Shown: one piece after another, positions 1-7,759 of the stretch
Layout of the letters: each line of letters begins with the position of its first letter
Position numbering within the stretch: the first letter of the stretch is position 1
From: Flavobacteriales bacterium
GTDB taxonomy: Bacteria > Bacteroidota > Bacteroidia > JANQJC01
Assembly: GCA_028281825.1 (NCBI GenBank)
Contig: JANQJC010000101.1
Coordinates: forward strand, 1-58,551
Reading direction: 5' to 3'
DNA length: 58,551 nucleotides
Notes under the pieces: model-generated
Databases searched by the model: none
Seen by the model: the letters and a program-made list of their open reading frames with translations, nothing else
What the model was told of the DNA's origin: nothing
Program-made: the position numbers and the translations under genes

Positions 1-8
1 TTATTCCT

Positions 9-16
9 TAAATTTG
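9..16 (+). promoter_or_regulatory. Bacteroidota -7 box (TAAATTTG) for the diheme cytochrome gene
   Basis: The octamer TAAATTTG matches the Bacteroidota -7 consensus TAnnTTTG exactly. It lies 28 nt before the ATG at 45, which predicts a short leader. The -33 TTG cannot be judged because the window begins here. Confidence 0.45.
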
Positions 17-44
17 TAGTGCTTAAGTGTTTTAGGGGATAAGA

Positions 45-1127
45 ATGAAATTGAGAATCACGACGGTGATGATGTTTTGCATCACTGCTATTATACTGCT
101 GACCGTAACTTGTGGAAAAATAACCCCACCCGTGAATGTGGATATTGCAGGTAAGGCTTTCGACAATCTATCTGAGTACAATTTTTTTGTTGGTGACATG
201 AAAAACCTCGAGCCTAATGACGGGGTTTTGCCTTATGATTTGAATTCTCCGCTTTTTACTGACTATGCCCATAAGCTGCGTTTTGTGTGGATGCCTGTGG
301 GTACTTCAGCACAATATGACGATGTGCAGAGTTTTGATTTACCAGTAGGGGCAGTGCTTATCAAAAACTTTTACTATCCACATGACTTTACTGATGAGAG
401 CAAGGGGCGCAGGATAATGGAAACCCGGCTTTTGGTGCACACAGAAAAGGGCTGGGATGCCCGCCCGTATATATGGAATGAGGAGCAAACTGAAGCCACG
501 CTTGAAGTAGCAGGTGGCAGGTTTGACATCACGTGGATACATTATGATGGCGAGGAGAATGGGACTAATTACGTTATCCCGAATAAGAACCAATGCAAGG
601 GTTGCCATGAATACAAGGGCATCTTGACCCCAATAGGCCCTAAAGCCAAACACCTTAATAAGGACTATCCATATGCTGATGGAGCGAAGAACCAATTAGC
701 CAAATGGGTAGAGATGGGTTACCTTGCCGGTTGCCCAACACCTGATGAAGCTCCTAAAGTGGCTGTTTGGGATGACCCAAGCACGGGTTCTTTGGAAGAT
801 AGGGCTAGGGCTTGGTTGGATATTAATTGCGCCCATTGCCATAATGATGGTGGGCCAGCTAATACAAGTGGCTTGTTGCTGAATACTGAAGTGACTGACC
901 GCACCGAGATGGGGTTATGCAAAACACCAGTGGCTGCTGGCAGGGGCTCAGGAAACCTGAAATACGATATATTGCCGGGCCATGCCGATAGTTCTATTAT
1001 TGTATACCGCATAGCTAGCCTTGACCCTGGAGTGATGATGCCTGAGTTGGGCAGAAAAATGGTACATGAAGAGGGGCTTGAATTAGTGAAGGAATGGATA
1101 GCATCGCTGGAAGGGGAATGTGAATAG
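45..1127 (+). CDS. SO2930-like diheme c-type cytochrome, exported
   Basis: This 360-aa exported protein looks like an SO2930-family diheme cytochrome c. It carries two heme-binding CxxCH motifs: C184-KG-C-H188, followed by acidic/lysine residues, and C262-AH-C-H266 in the context INCAHCHNDGG. The N-terminus is hydrophobic with a cysteine at residue 23 (VTCGK), so it may be a lipoprotein, although the lipobox is weak. The C-terminal part (GHADSSIIVYRI, then MMPELG) is typical of this family. It sits 49 nt upstream of a PQQ-type sugar dehydrogenase on the same strand. I infer that it could accept electrons from that enzyme in the periplasm or at the cell surface, but this pairing rests on adjacency alone. 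Confidence 0.8.
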   Translation: MKLRITTVMMFCITAIILLTVTCGKITPPVNVDIAGKAFDNLSEYNFFVGDMKNLEPNDGVLPYDLNSPLFTDYAHKLRFVWMPVGTSAQYDDVQSFDLPVGAVLIKNFYYPHDFTDESKGRRIMETRLLVHTEKGWDARPYIWNEEQTEATLEVAGGRFDITWIHYDGEENGTNYVIPNKNQCKGCHEYKGILTPIGPKAKHLNKDYPYADGAKNQLAKWVEMGYLAGCPTPDEAPKVAVWDDPSTGSLEDRARAWLDINCAHCHNDGGPANTSGLLLNTEVTDRTEMGLCKTPVAAGRGSGNLKYDILPGHADSSIIVYRIASLDPGVMMPELGRKMVHEEGLELVKEWIASLEGECE

Positions 1128-1176
1128 CGGTATAATCGCTCAATTTTCTTATTTTTAGCTATCCAAACCTCGACAA

Positions 1177-2829
1177 ATGAAAAATCTACTTTCCGCTTTC
1201 ATCCTCACTTTTATTGGTTTTGGAGCGTATGCCCAGCCAGAAATTAGTTTAACCCAATATGCCACAGGGTTTAGCAAGCCTATTGACATTAAAAACTGTG
1301 GTGACAATCGGCTGTTTATAGTTGAGCAGCGTGGTGAAATATACATTATCAAGAGAATTAATAATGTAGATAGCATCTTACCGACACCTTTTATTGATAT
1401 CTCTAACCTGGTGAACCAGACTGGTAATGAGCGTGGTTTATTGGGTTTGGCTTTTCACCCTGATTATAAGGACAATGGTTATTTCTATGTGAACTATACC
1501 CGCTCAAGCGATGGAGCAACACGTATTTCAAGGTTCAGCGTGAGCCAGGCAGACTCTAATTTGGCTGACGCTGGTAGTGAGTTGAACCTGATAACGGTTT
1601 CTCAGCCTTATACCAACCACAATGCTGGTGACTTAGCTTTTGGGCCTGATGGTTACTTGTATTTTGGTTTAGGCGATGGTGGTAGTGCAGATGACCCGCA
1701 GAACAGGTCGCAAAACGGTCAAACGCTATTAGGCAAGATGATAAGAATTGATGTGGATAATGGTAATCCATATAGTGTGCCTTCTGGTAATCCATTTGTA
1801 GGAAATGGAGCTGTTCTTGATGAGATTTGGGCGATTGGTGTGAGAAACCCCTGGAAGATAAGTTTTGACAGATGCACAGGCGATTTGTGGATAGGTGATG
1901 TTGGTCAGGATGATTGGGAAGAAATAGATTTTGAGCCTGCCGGAGACCCGGGTGGCCATAACTACGGCTGGCGCTGTTATGAAGCCAACCACACTTTTAA
2001 TACCAGTGGTTGTGGTCCGCAGGGTGATTATACTTTTCCAGTGGCGGAATATGCCAACCCAAGCATAGGCTGCTCAGTTACGGGTGGTTATGTGTATCGC
2101 GGTTGGAAGTATGGTAAGTTGTTTGGCCATTATTTGTTTGCCGACTATTGTAGTGGACGTATATGGTCTACAACGCCTGATGGGCAAGGTAGTTGGAATA
2201 CCCAAGAGATACTGAACTTTAATAACTTTGAATTGGCGAGTTTTGGTGAAGACCAGCACGGGGAGCTATACATGGCTGGGCAAGGCAATGGGAGGATATA
2301 TAAGTTAGAGGAAGATAGCTGCTATCCCGTGGCTTACATCAAGAACATGGATACTGTAATACCTTCTGGTAGCTCCGTTACTTTGGAGGCAATTTATGGC
2401 CCAGGCCTGACCTACCAATGGCAGTTGGACGGACAGGACATACAGGGTGCTACTGCACCTGATTATGCGGCTGGTACCGCAGGTGATTATACGGTAGTGG
2501 TTACTAATGCAAGCCAATGTGAGGCTACTTCAAACACAGTGAATGTGGATGTGAGTATTGGCTATGAGGAATTGGTGTTAGGTAGTGTGAATGTATATCC
2601 CAATCCTGCGGAGGATATTGTGAATGTGAGTTTTGAGAATGTGAGTAATACCGAAGTGAGACTTAGCCTGTACAATACTATGGGCCAAGTGGTGATTGCC
2701 AGCCAACAACAAGTGGGTAGTGGTAAAAATGTGCTACCAATTAATATTGCAGAATTGCCCCCTGGCTTCTATACATTAGATATTGAAGTGGGTAATGGTA
2801 GGCTTTCCAAGAAAGTGGTGGTGAGGTAG
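1177..2829 (+). CDS. PQQ-dependent sugar dehydrogenase (GSDH family) with Ig-like domain and T9SS sorting domain
   Basis: A 550-aa secreted protein with a signal peptide (about residues 1-19, ending AYAQ). Residues about 25-385 form a glucose/sorbosone dehydrogenase six-bladed propeller of the YliI/aldose sugar dehydrogenase type. Hallmarks are HNAGDLAFGPDGYLY, GLGDGG, GKMIRID and the WAIGVRNPWK segment. Such enzymes oxidise sugar hydroxyls with PQQ and calcium. A short Ig-like segment follows (about 390-455), then a T9SS type A sorting domain (about 470-550) opening with VYPNPAED and ending KKVVVR. The protein is therefore exported through the T9SS and probably surface-anchored. The upstream diheme cytochrome may be its electron partner. 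Substrate is unknown. Confidence 0.85.
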   Translation: MKNLLSAFILTFIGFGAYAQPEISLTQYATGFSKPIDIKNCGDNRLFIVEQRGEIYIIKRINNVDSILPTPFIDISNLVNQTGNERGLLGLAFHPDYKDNGYFYVNYTRSSDGATRISRFSVSQADSNLADAGSELNLITVSQPYTNHNAGDLAFGPDGYLYFGLGDGGSADDPQNRSQNGQTLLGKMIRIDVDNGNPYSVPSGNPFVGNGAVLDEIWAIGVRNPWKISFDRCTGDLWIGDVGQDDWEEIDFEPAGDPGGHNYGWRCYEANHTFNTSGCGPQGDYTFPVAEYANPSIGCSVTGGYVYRGWKYGKLFGHYLFADYCSGRIWSTTPDGQGSWNTQEILNFNNFELASFGEDQHGELYMAGQGNGRIYKLEEDSCYPVAYIKNMDTVIPSGSSVTLEAIYGPGLTYQWQLDGQDIQGATAPDYAAGTAGDYTVVVTNASQCEATSNTVNVDVSIGYEELVLGSVNVYPNPAEDIVNVSFENVSNTEVRLSLYNTMGQVVIASQQQVGSGKNVLPINIAELPPGFYTLDIEVGNGRLSKKVVVR

Positions 2830-2835
2830 GTGGCC

Positions 2836-2867
2836 CTTCTCCCAATCTCTCCCCTTTGGGGGAGAAG
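2836..2867. repeat. Inverted repeat / hairpin after the sugar dehydrogenase gene
   Basis: CTTCTCCC (2836-2843) pairs with GGGAGAAG (2860-2867), and a further C-rich/G-rich pairing lies inside. It begins 7 nt after the stop codon and is followed a few bases later by a short T-run, so it may act as a terminator. C-rich hairpins of this look are also common as dispersed intergenic repeats in Bacteroidota. Confidence 0.45.
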
Positions 2868-2973
2868 AGTTAGCTGAGTTTTTCGACAAGTTTTATAGGT
2901 AAAACAGGGATTGTAAATTCCTTATGTTTAATGTCTAAGGGTTGCACCCTTCGCAGCAAGAGATAGTGGAAAG

Positions 2974-3423
2974 ATGGATATATCGTTCAAATTATTCGAA
3001 GCCGAAGATAAAAGGGATGTTTTAGAAATGATGACTGCATTTAATGAGATGTACGGTTATGATTTTGACCTGACAAGTCGAGAAAAAAACCTACAAAGCT
3101 TTTCTTCGGATGAAATGCTGGGACGACTTTACTTAATCCAGCTTCACAACAAGAAGGTGGGTTACCTGGTGCTTACTTTTGGGTTTAGCTTTGAATACAA
3201 GGGCAGGGATGCATTTATTGATGAATTTTACATACAAAAAGCATATAGGAAGCAAGGGATTGGAAAGCTGACAATGGACTTTATTGAAACAGAAGCTAAA
3301 AGGCTTGGTGTTCATGCTTTGCATTTGGAAGTGGAATTTGATAATAAGAGAGCTAATCGTCTCTATTTAAACAAAGGGTATGAGACAAACAACCGAACAC
3401 TGCTTACTAAAAAAATGGAATAG
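2974..3423 (+). CDS. GNAT family N-acetyltransferase
   Basis: A 149-aa protein with the GNAT fold. Residues 75-110 contain the acetyl-CoA binding region: a beta-strand (DAFIDEFYI), then RKQGIGKLT, matching the R/Q-x-x-G-x-G/A loop. The last third has the usual LEVEFDNKRANRLYLNKGY pattern, in which the asparagine and tyrosine close the active site. It transfers an acetyl group from acetyl-CoA to an amine, but the substrate cannot be told from sequence. It stands alone in the forward direction, and its downstream gap is filled with repeats. Confidence 0.8.
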   Translation: MDISFKLFEAEDKRDVLEMMTAFNEMYGYDFDLTSREKNLQSFSSDEMLGRLYLIQLHNKKVGYLVLTFGFSFEYKGRDAFIDEFYIQKAYRKQGIGKLTMDFIETEAKRLGVHALHLEVEFDNKRANRLYLNKGYETNNRTLLTKKME

Positions 3424-3878
3424 TCATGACCGACTTTATAGAAGAATTGAGAGTTTTGGGAGGGAAGTAACTATTGTTTTGTACCACTTTTTGCTTGACC
3501 AAAAAGTAATCAAAAAGTCAAGGCTGTCTGAATTAGTCTTGAAACACAGACAACCCTCAACCACGGATGAAAAAAAAACCGTTGCATTCACACCAAACTG
3601 CTCTGGCACTTCTGCTTTTCATCCTCAATCCGCACCCAACTTGTCGTGTTTACTACGACTAATTCAGAATGCCAAATACTTCTTAAGAATTTTAGCTTAA
3701 GAAAGGTTAGGCGTATCAGTTTTGTGGTAAATGAAATTAAAAGAGAATAGTTTTAGTGTGAATAATGTAGCAACTAACTATTGGGATTTTAATTACGTGT
3801 AATGTTACAGAGAGCATAGAACAGTATATTGCACTAATGCACGACTACGTTGTTGGATAGGACTTGAAACTAGCACCT
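3424..3878. other. Repeat-rich 455-base gap without a convincing gene
   Basis: Between the GNAT gene and PorP/SprF. It holds a 14-codon frame (3426-3470) beginning MTDFIEELR, then a block of nested inverted repeats (3486-3703), then about 175 bases in which I see nothing. A 106-codon frame crossing the block appears only because the repeats lack stops; its composition is not protein-like. Confidence 0.6.
3486..3703. repeat. MITE-like or REP-like block of nested inverted repeats
   Basis: ACTTTTTG (3486-3493) pairs with CAAAAAGT (3500-3507), and a second CAAAAAGT lies at 3511-3518. CTTGAC (3494-3499) pairs with GTCAAG (3517-3522). TCTGAATTAGTC (3527-3538) is a perfect inverted copy of GACTAATTCAGA (3657-3668), bounding a 142-bp segment. 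Inside it, AAACACaGACAA pairs with TTGTCGTGTTT and GGATGAAAA pairs with TTTTCATCC, so the whole segment can fold into one long interrupted hairpin. A further pair, TTCTTAAG/CTTAAGAA, closes at 3680-3703. No transposase gene is present. Confidence 0.6.
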
Positions 3879-4841
3879 ATGAAGTTAAGACTTACCGTTC
3901 TGTTGATGATTGCCACTATAAGTGGTTGGGCACAAGACCCTGAGTTTAGCATGCCTAATACTTCGCCATTATATCTCAATCCGTCTATGGCAGGAATAGA
4001 GGTATGCCCAAGGGTGGCGATGAATTATAGAAACCAATGGCCCAAAATAGGGGACTCACACACTATGACGTTTTCATTTGACAAGTATTTTCGGGCTATG
4101 CGCGGTGGTATGGGAGTGCTTTATACCCGTGATATTGCTGGTAACGGCTCCTTTAGAACTCAAAATTTTCGCGTTATGTATGCGGCCCATATCAATTTAG
4201 GGGCTAAACACAGGTATTTGAGGCCATCTGTTTATGGAGGGTATGGAAACAAGAAAGTAAATATTGATGACCTTACGTTTGGTACCATGGTTGACCCAAG
4301 GTATGGCTATATATATGACTCAACTACTGTATTTCCTACCACTTCGGCAGGGTATCTGGATTTTGGGGCAGGGTTGCTTTATAATTCGAGGCGATTACTT
4401 TTTTCTATCGCTTTAGACCATATCAACCAGCCTGATGAAGGAATTTTTGGGGTGAGCAGGTTGCCCATGAAAATAAAAGGATATGTTCAATGTAATTTGG
4501 AGTTTAATGCTTTATGGTGCTTTAATCCTCAACTGTTTTATGCTCAGCAACAAGATTTTCAGCAAGTAGTACCAATGGTTGCTTTTAATTATGCCCAGAC
4601 ATTGAAATTTGGCGGAGGAACGCGTTTTAATCCTGGTAATTTTGATGCTGTAATTGGTATGGTCGGGTTGGGCCTAAAAGGTTTTACTATTCAATACTCG
4701 TACGATTATACAGTGAGTAAACTTGGCAACTCAGCAACAGGGGGTAGTCATGAGTTTGGTGTGAGATATACGTTTGGTTGTAAAGGGGAGGGTGAAGATG
4801 GCGAGAAGTATTTTGAAAGACCTGCTTTTGGAGGGTTTTAA
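3879..4841 (+). CDS. PorP/SprF family outer-membrane protein (type IX secretion associated)
   Basis: A 320-aa protein of the PorP/SprF family. The signs are the mature N-terminus (QDPEFSMPNTSPLYLNPSMAG), the early VAMNYRNQWP motif, alternating beta-strands and an ending on a GVRYTFGCK-like strand. PorP/SprF proteins are beta-barrel partners of the T9SS that help secrete or anchor particular surface proteins. I start it at the ATG at 3879, giving a clean signal peptide (MKLRLTVLLMIATISGWAQ); a TTG five codons earlier is less likely. No cognate adhesin lies beside it, so its cargo may be encoded elsewhere. Confidence 0.85.
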   Translation: MKLRLTVLLMIATISGWAQDPEFSMPNTSPLYLNPSMAGIEVCPRVAMNYRNQWPKIGDSHTMTFSFDKYFRAMRGGMGVLYTRDIAGNGSFRTQNFRVMYAAHINLGAKHRYLRPSVYGGYGNKKVNIDDLTFGTMVDPRYGYIYDSTTVFPTTSAGYLDFGAGLLYNSRRLLFSIALDHINQPDEGIFGVSRLPMKIKGYVQCNLEFNALWCFNPQLFYAQQQDFQQVVPMVAFNYAQTLKFGGGTRFNPGNFDAVIGMVGLGLKGFTIQYSYDYTVSKLGNSATGGSHEFGVRYTFGCKGEGEDGEKYFERPAFGGF

Positions 4842-4930
4842 TATTTTTTAAAGTGTTGATTTTCAGGATTTAACAAGGAAAATGATATAGTACAGTACTC
4901 GTTTTTTAAACACTATACAGTTGCAAAATA

Positions 4931-5021
4931 ACAGTGTTAAAATTGAGAAAAAAGGCCAAAAAACGCGTTCGTCGACACCCCCGAGGGACTCACGGAAAAT
5001 CTTGGTCGGCGAATAACACTG
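4931..5021. other. Structured intergenic element between convergent genes
   Basis: ACAGTGTTA (4931-4939) and TAACACTGT (5013-5021) form a perfect 9-bp outer stem. Inside, TTCGTCGAC (4968-4976) pairs with GTCGGCGAA (5004-5012) with one G-T wobble, directly abutting the outer stem on the 3' side. A small CCC/GGG hairpin lies at the tip. The core is much richer in G and C than its surroundings. T-runs follow on both strands (5025-5031 on the forward strand; the strand complementary to 4947-4963 on the other), so it may be a bidirectional terminator or a small structured RNA. Confidence 0.5.
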
Positions 5022-5030
5022 TATATTTTT

Positions 5031-6002
5031 TCAGTTCGTTTCTGGTATTCCGGTAGGTAGTGTAGCTTTTTCGTATTCGCCCAGTTTTTCTACGTCGATA
5101 GTGGCTTTGCCGTCATTGACGCCATCAAACATGTTGACAAATTTTGCTCCCCAAACTATTTCGTTGTATTTATAGGATGAACGAACGTGTATCAGCCTTG
5201 ATGAGGTGTCATCAAAGGCTTTGATGAGTATCATTACCTCAAGGTCTGATTCATTGAGGTCTTTTTCGGTCATATCAAAAAATGGACTTTCCTTATCAAC
5301 TGGGTGAACGATGGTCCAACTCATTGCAAACATGTTTATACGGTTGATTTCCAGCTCTAATGGGTAGAACTTTCTCATTCCGTTGTTACGTTTACTGTCC
5401 ACCATGCTGGCTATTACCTGTACTTCAACCTCAGTAAGTTGGTTTCTTCTTGCGTTTACTATTCTGAACATCAAACCGCGACCGCCTTTGTATGGGGCTA
5501 TCAAGGCTTTCTCGCTGAAGATGATTTTCTCCACTGGCCTTGAAAACCGCCCGTAGACTAGGCCTGTTACCAGTGCAAAGCCCAGCAATCCATTTAGTGA
5601 TTCAATTGCCGAAATTAAACCAGCCCAGGTACCAACAGGGCTTACCTTGCCGTAGCCCACTGTGGTAAAGGTTTGTGTGCTGAAGTAGAATACCTCAATG
5701 AATTTCTGGAAGTTCGTAGTGCCTTCAAGACCTACTAATTGGTCATAGCCTACCATCCAATACAAAGATGCATAGAAAAGATTTATCAGAAAAAAGGCGC
5801 CCGTTACCATCCCTAAAAACTGGAGCCATGACATACTAACGAAGGCGTGGTAGTAACTCAATTGGTCAAAAAAACCCAGTCCTCTTTTTCTTACATTGAA
5901 TGAGCCATCACGGTTAATAAGCCTATCGCCCTGCTGGGAGGCTTGCTCACCAAAGCCTGTGTTCTTTATCGAAGTAAAAAGTTTGTTGAATCTTGAAGCC
6001 AT
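5031..6002 (-). CDS. Inward-rectifier (KirBac-type) potassium channel
   Basis: A 323-aa membrane protein. Two transmembrane segments (about residues 57-82 and 126-150) flank a pore loop with the selectivity filter T114-V-G-Y-G118. The C-terminal half (about 160-315) is the cytoplasmic Kir domain, with recognisable strands such as LMFRIVNARRNQL and SWTIVHPVD. KirBac channels conduct potassium through the inner membrane and are gated by ligands or lipids at the cytoplasmic domain. The gene is monocistronic, divergent from the RetSat-like gene and convergent with PorP/SprF, with a structured element after its stop. Confidence 0.9.
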   Translation of the reverse strand: MASRFNKLFTSIKNTGFGEQASQQGDRLINRDGSFNVRKRGLGFFDQLSYYHAFVSMSWLQFLGMVTGAFFLINLFYASLYWMVGYDQLVGLEGTTNFQKFIEVFYFSTQTFTTVGYGKVSPVGTWAGLISAIESLNGLLGFALVTGLVYGRFSRPVEKIIFSEKALIAPYKGGRGLMFRIVNARRNQLTEVEVQVIASMVDSKRNNGMRKFYPLELEINRINMFAMSWTIVHPVDKESPFFDMTEKDLNESDLEVMILIKAFDDTSSRLIHVRSSYKYNEIVWGAKFVNMFDGVNDGKATIDVEKLGEYEKATLPTGIPETN

Positions 6003-6113
6003 GCAGCAAAATAAACAGATATTTTATTTTCTGGTCCATCCTATTGGCTTTTAATTTGATACATCCCCCTATTGTTCGTATTTTGTAGCCTTAATAACAA
6101 AACTTAATCAAAA

Positions 6114-7724
6114 ATGAAAGTTGGAAAATCATATAAACGCAATGATATTGATGAGCAGTATGATGCCATAGTGATAGGTTCTGGTATTGGTGGCTTGAGC
6201 ACGGCAGCATTGCTATCAAAAGAAGGCAAAAAAGTATTGGTGTTGGAGAAGCATTACGTAGCTGGTGGTTTTACCCATGTTTTTAAGCGCAATGATTATG
6301 AGTGGGATGTGGGCGTGCATTACATTGGTGAGGTAAACAAACCTCACGCAATACTCACCAGAATATTCAATGATATCAGTGATGGTGCCCTTAAGTGGGA
6401 GGATATGGGTGATGTATATGACCGTATTATTTTTGGTGATGACGAATATAAGTTTGTGAAAGGCCTGGGTGAGTTTTCCGATAAGCTAAAAGAATATTTT
6501 CCGGGTGAAGAAAATGCCATTGATGAGTATATAAGAATGGTGAAAGAAGCTACAAAGGCTACACGTAGTTTTTTCACTGAGAAAGCATTACCTCCAGTGG
6601 TTGCAAGCCTTACGGGTAGCTTTATGAAGGGTAAATTCTTGAAATACTCAGACAAAACTACCCTTGAAGTATTGCAAGGGCTTACCCAAAATGAAAAACT
6701 GATTGCCGTGTTGACTGGTCAGTATGGCGATTATGGATTACCACCAGCCCAAAGTAGTTTTGCAATGCACGCCATGGTGGTGAAGCATTATTTTAACGGC
6801 GGAGCCTACCCCGTAGGTGGTTCACAGATGATTGCCGAAACTATTTGGCCAGTAATTCAAAAAGGTGGCGGTGAAGTATACGTAAACGCTGGTGTTGAAG
6901 AGATAATAGTGAAAGGCGGCAAGGCCGTTGGCGTGCGAATGGAAGATGGAAACGAGATATTCGCTCCTATTGTGGTAAGTAACGCAGGTGTGGTGAACAC
7001 CTATGGTAGTTTACTAAACGAAGAGGTAGCTAAGAAATATGGTGTTCGTGAGAACCTGAAAAAAGTAACACCATCTGTGGCGCATGTTTGCCTTTACATT
7101 GGTTTGAAAGAAAGCGGTGAGAACCTCAAAACCGGAAAAGCCAACCTTTGGATATATCCGCACTACAATCATGATAAGGCAGTGAATGATTATCTAGCTG
7201 ACCCACAAAATAATCCTTTCCCTGTGGTTTACGTGTCATTTCCGTCAGCTAAAGACCCTGATTGGGATAATCGCTACCCTGGTAAATCAACCGTAGAAGC
7301 CATTAGTTTGGCGCCTTACGAATGGTTTGCTGAGTGGGAAGATACCCGCTGGAAGAAACGTGGTGAAGACTATGACAAATTGAAAGAAGAGTATTGCCAA
7401 AGGATGTTGGAGGTAATCTATAAATATGTACCACAACTGAAGGGTAAAATAGATTATTACGAGCTTTCTTCACCGTTATCTACTAAGAATTTTACTTCTT
7501 ATGAGAAGGGGGAGATTTATGGTCTAGATCATACTCCCGACCGTTTTCGTCAGAAATTCCTGCGTCCGCGAACACCAATCAAAAATCTTTATTTAACTGG
7601 CCAGGATGTGGTTACAGCTGGAGTTGGAGGTGCGTTATTTGGTGGTATTCTGGCGGCATCAGCCATTTTAAACAAGAATGTAATTGCTGATGTATTGAAA
7701 CGCACTGCCCCCGAGCATGCCTAA
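6114..7724 (+). CDS. RetSat / CrtI-like FAD-dependent oxidoreductase
   Basis: A 536-aa flavoprotein of the phytoene desaturase/carotenoid isomerase superfamily. Residues 18-50 are a dinucleotide-binding Rossmann fold with G22-S-G24-I-G26-G27 and the acidic end VLEK. The following VGVHYIGE segment is typical of the all-trans-retinol 13,14-reductase (RetSat) branch. The C-terminus carries LYLTGQDVVTAGVGGALFGG, the family's second FAD-binding motif. These enzymes saturate, desaturate or isomerise long conjugated polyenes at membranes. No other carotenoid genes are nearby, so the substrate is open. Convergent with the aspartate kinase gene. Confidence 0.8.
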   Translation: MKVGKSYKRNDIDEQYDAIVIGSGIGGLSTAALLSKEGKKVLVLEKHYVAGGFTHVFKRNDYEWDVGVHYIGEVNKPHAILTRIFNDISDGALKWEDMGDVYDRIIFGDDEYKFVKGLGEFSDKLKEYFPGEENAIDEYIRMVKEATKATRSFFTEKALPPVVASLTGSFMKGKFLKYSDKTTLEVLQGLTQNEKLIAVLTGQYGDYGLPPAQSSFAMHAMVVKHYFNGGAYPVGGSQMIAETIWPVIQKGGGEVYVNAGVEEIIVKGGKAVGVRMEDGNEIFAPIVVSNAGVVNTYGSLLNEEVAKKYGVRENLKKVTPSVAHVCLYIGLKESGENLKTGKANLWIYPHYNHDKAVNDYLADPQNNPFPVVYVSFPSAKDPDWDNRYPGKSTVEAISLAPYEWFAEWEDTRWKKRGEDYDKLKEEYCQRMLEVIYKYVPQLKGKIDYYELSSPLSTKNFTSYEKGEIYGLDHTPDRFRQKFLRPRTPIKNLYLTGQDVVTAGVGGALFGGILAASAILNKNVIADVLKRTAPEHA

Positions 7725-7759
7725 ACAATGATTGAAATCTTCTTCTTGGGGAGAAAGAC

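Noticed and set aside
3380-3700. 106-codon forward frame across the repeat block
   Set aside because: It overlaps the end of the GNAT gene, follows inverted repeats rather than codon structure, and has no family pattern.
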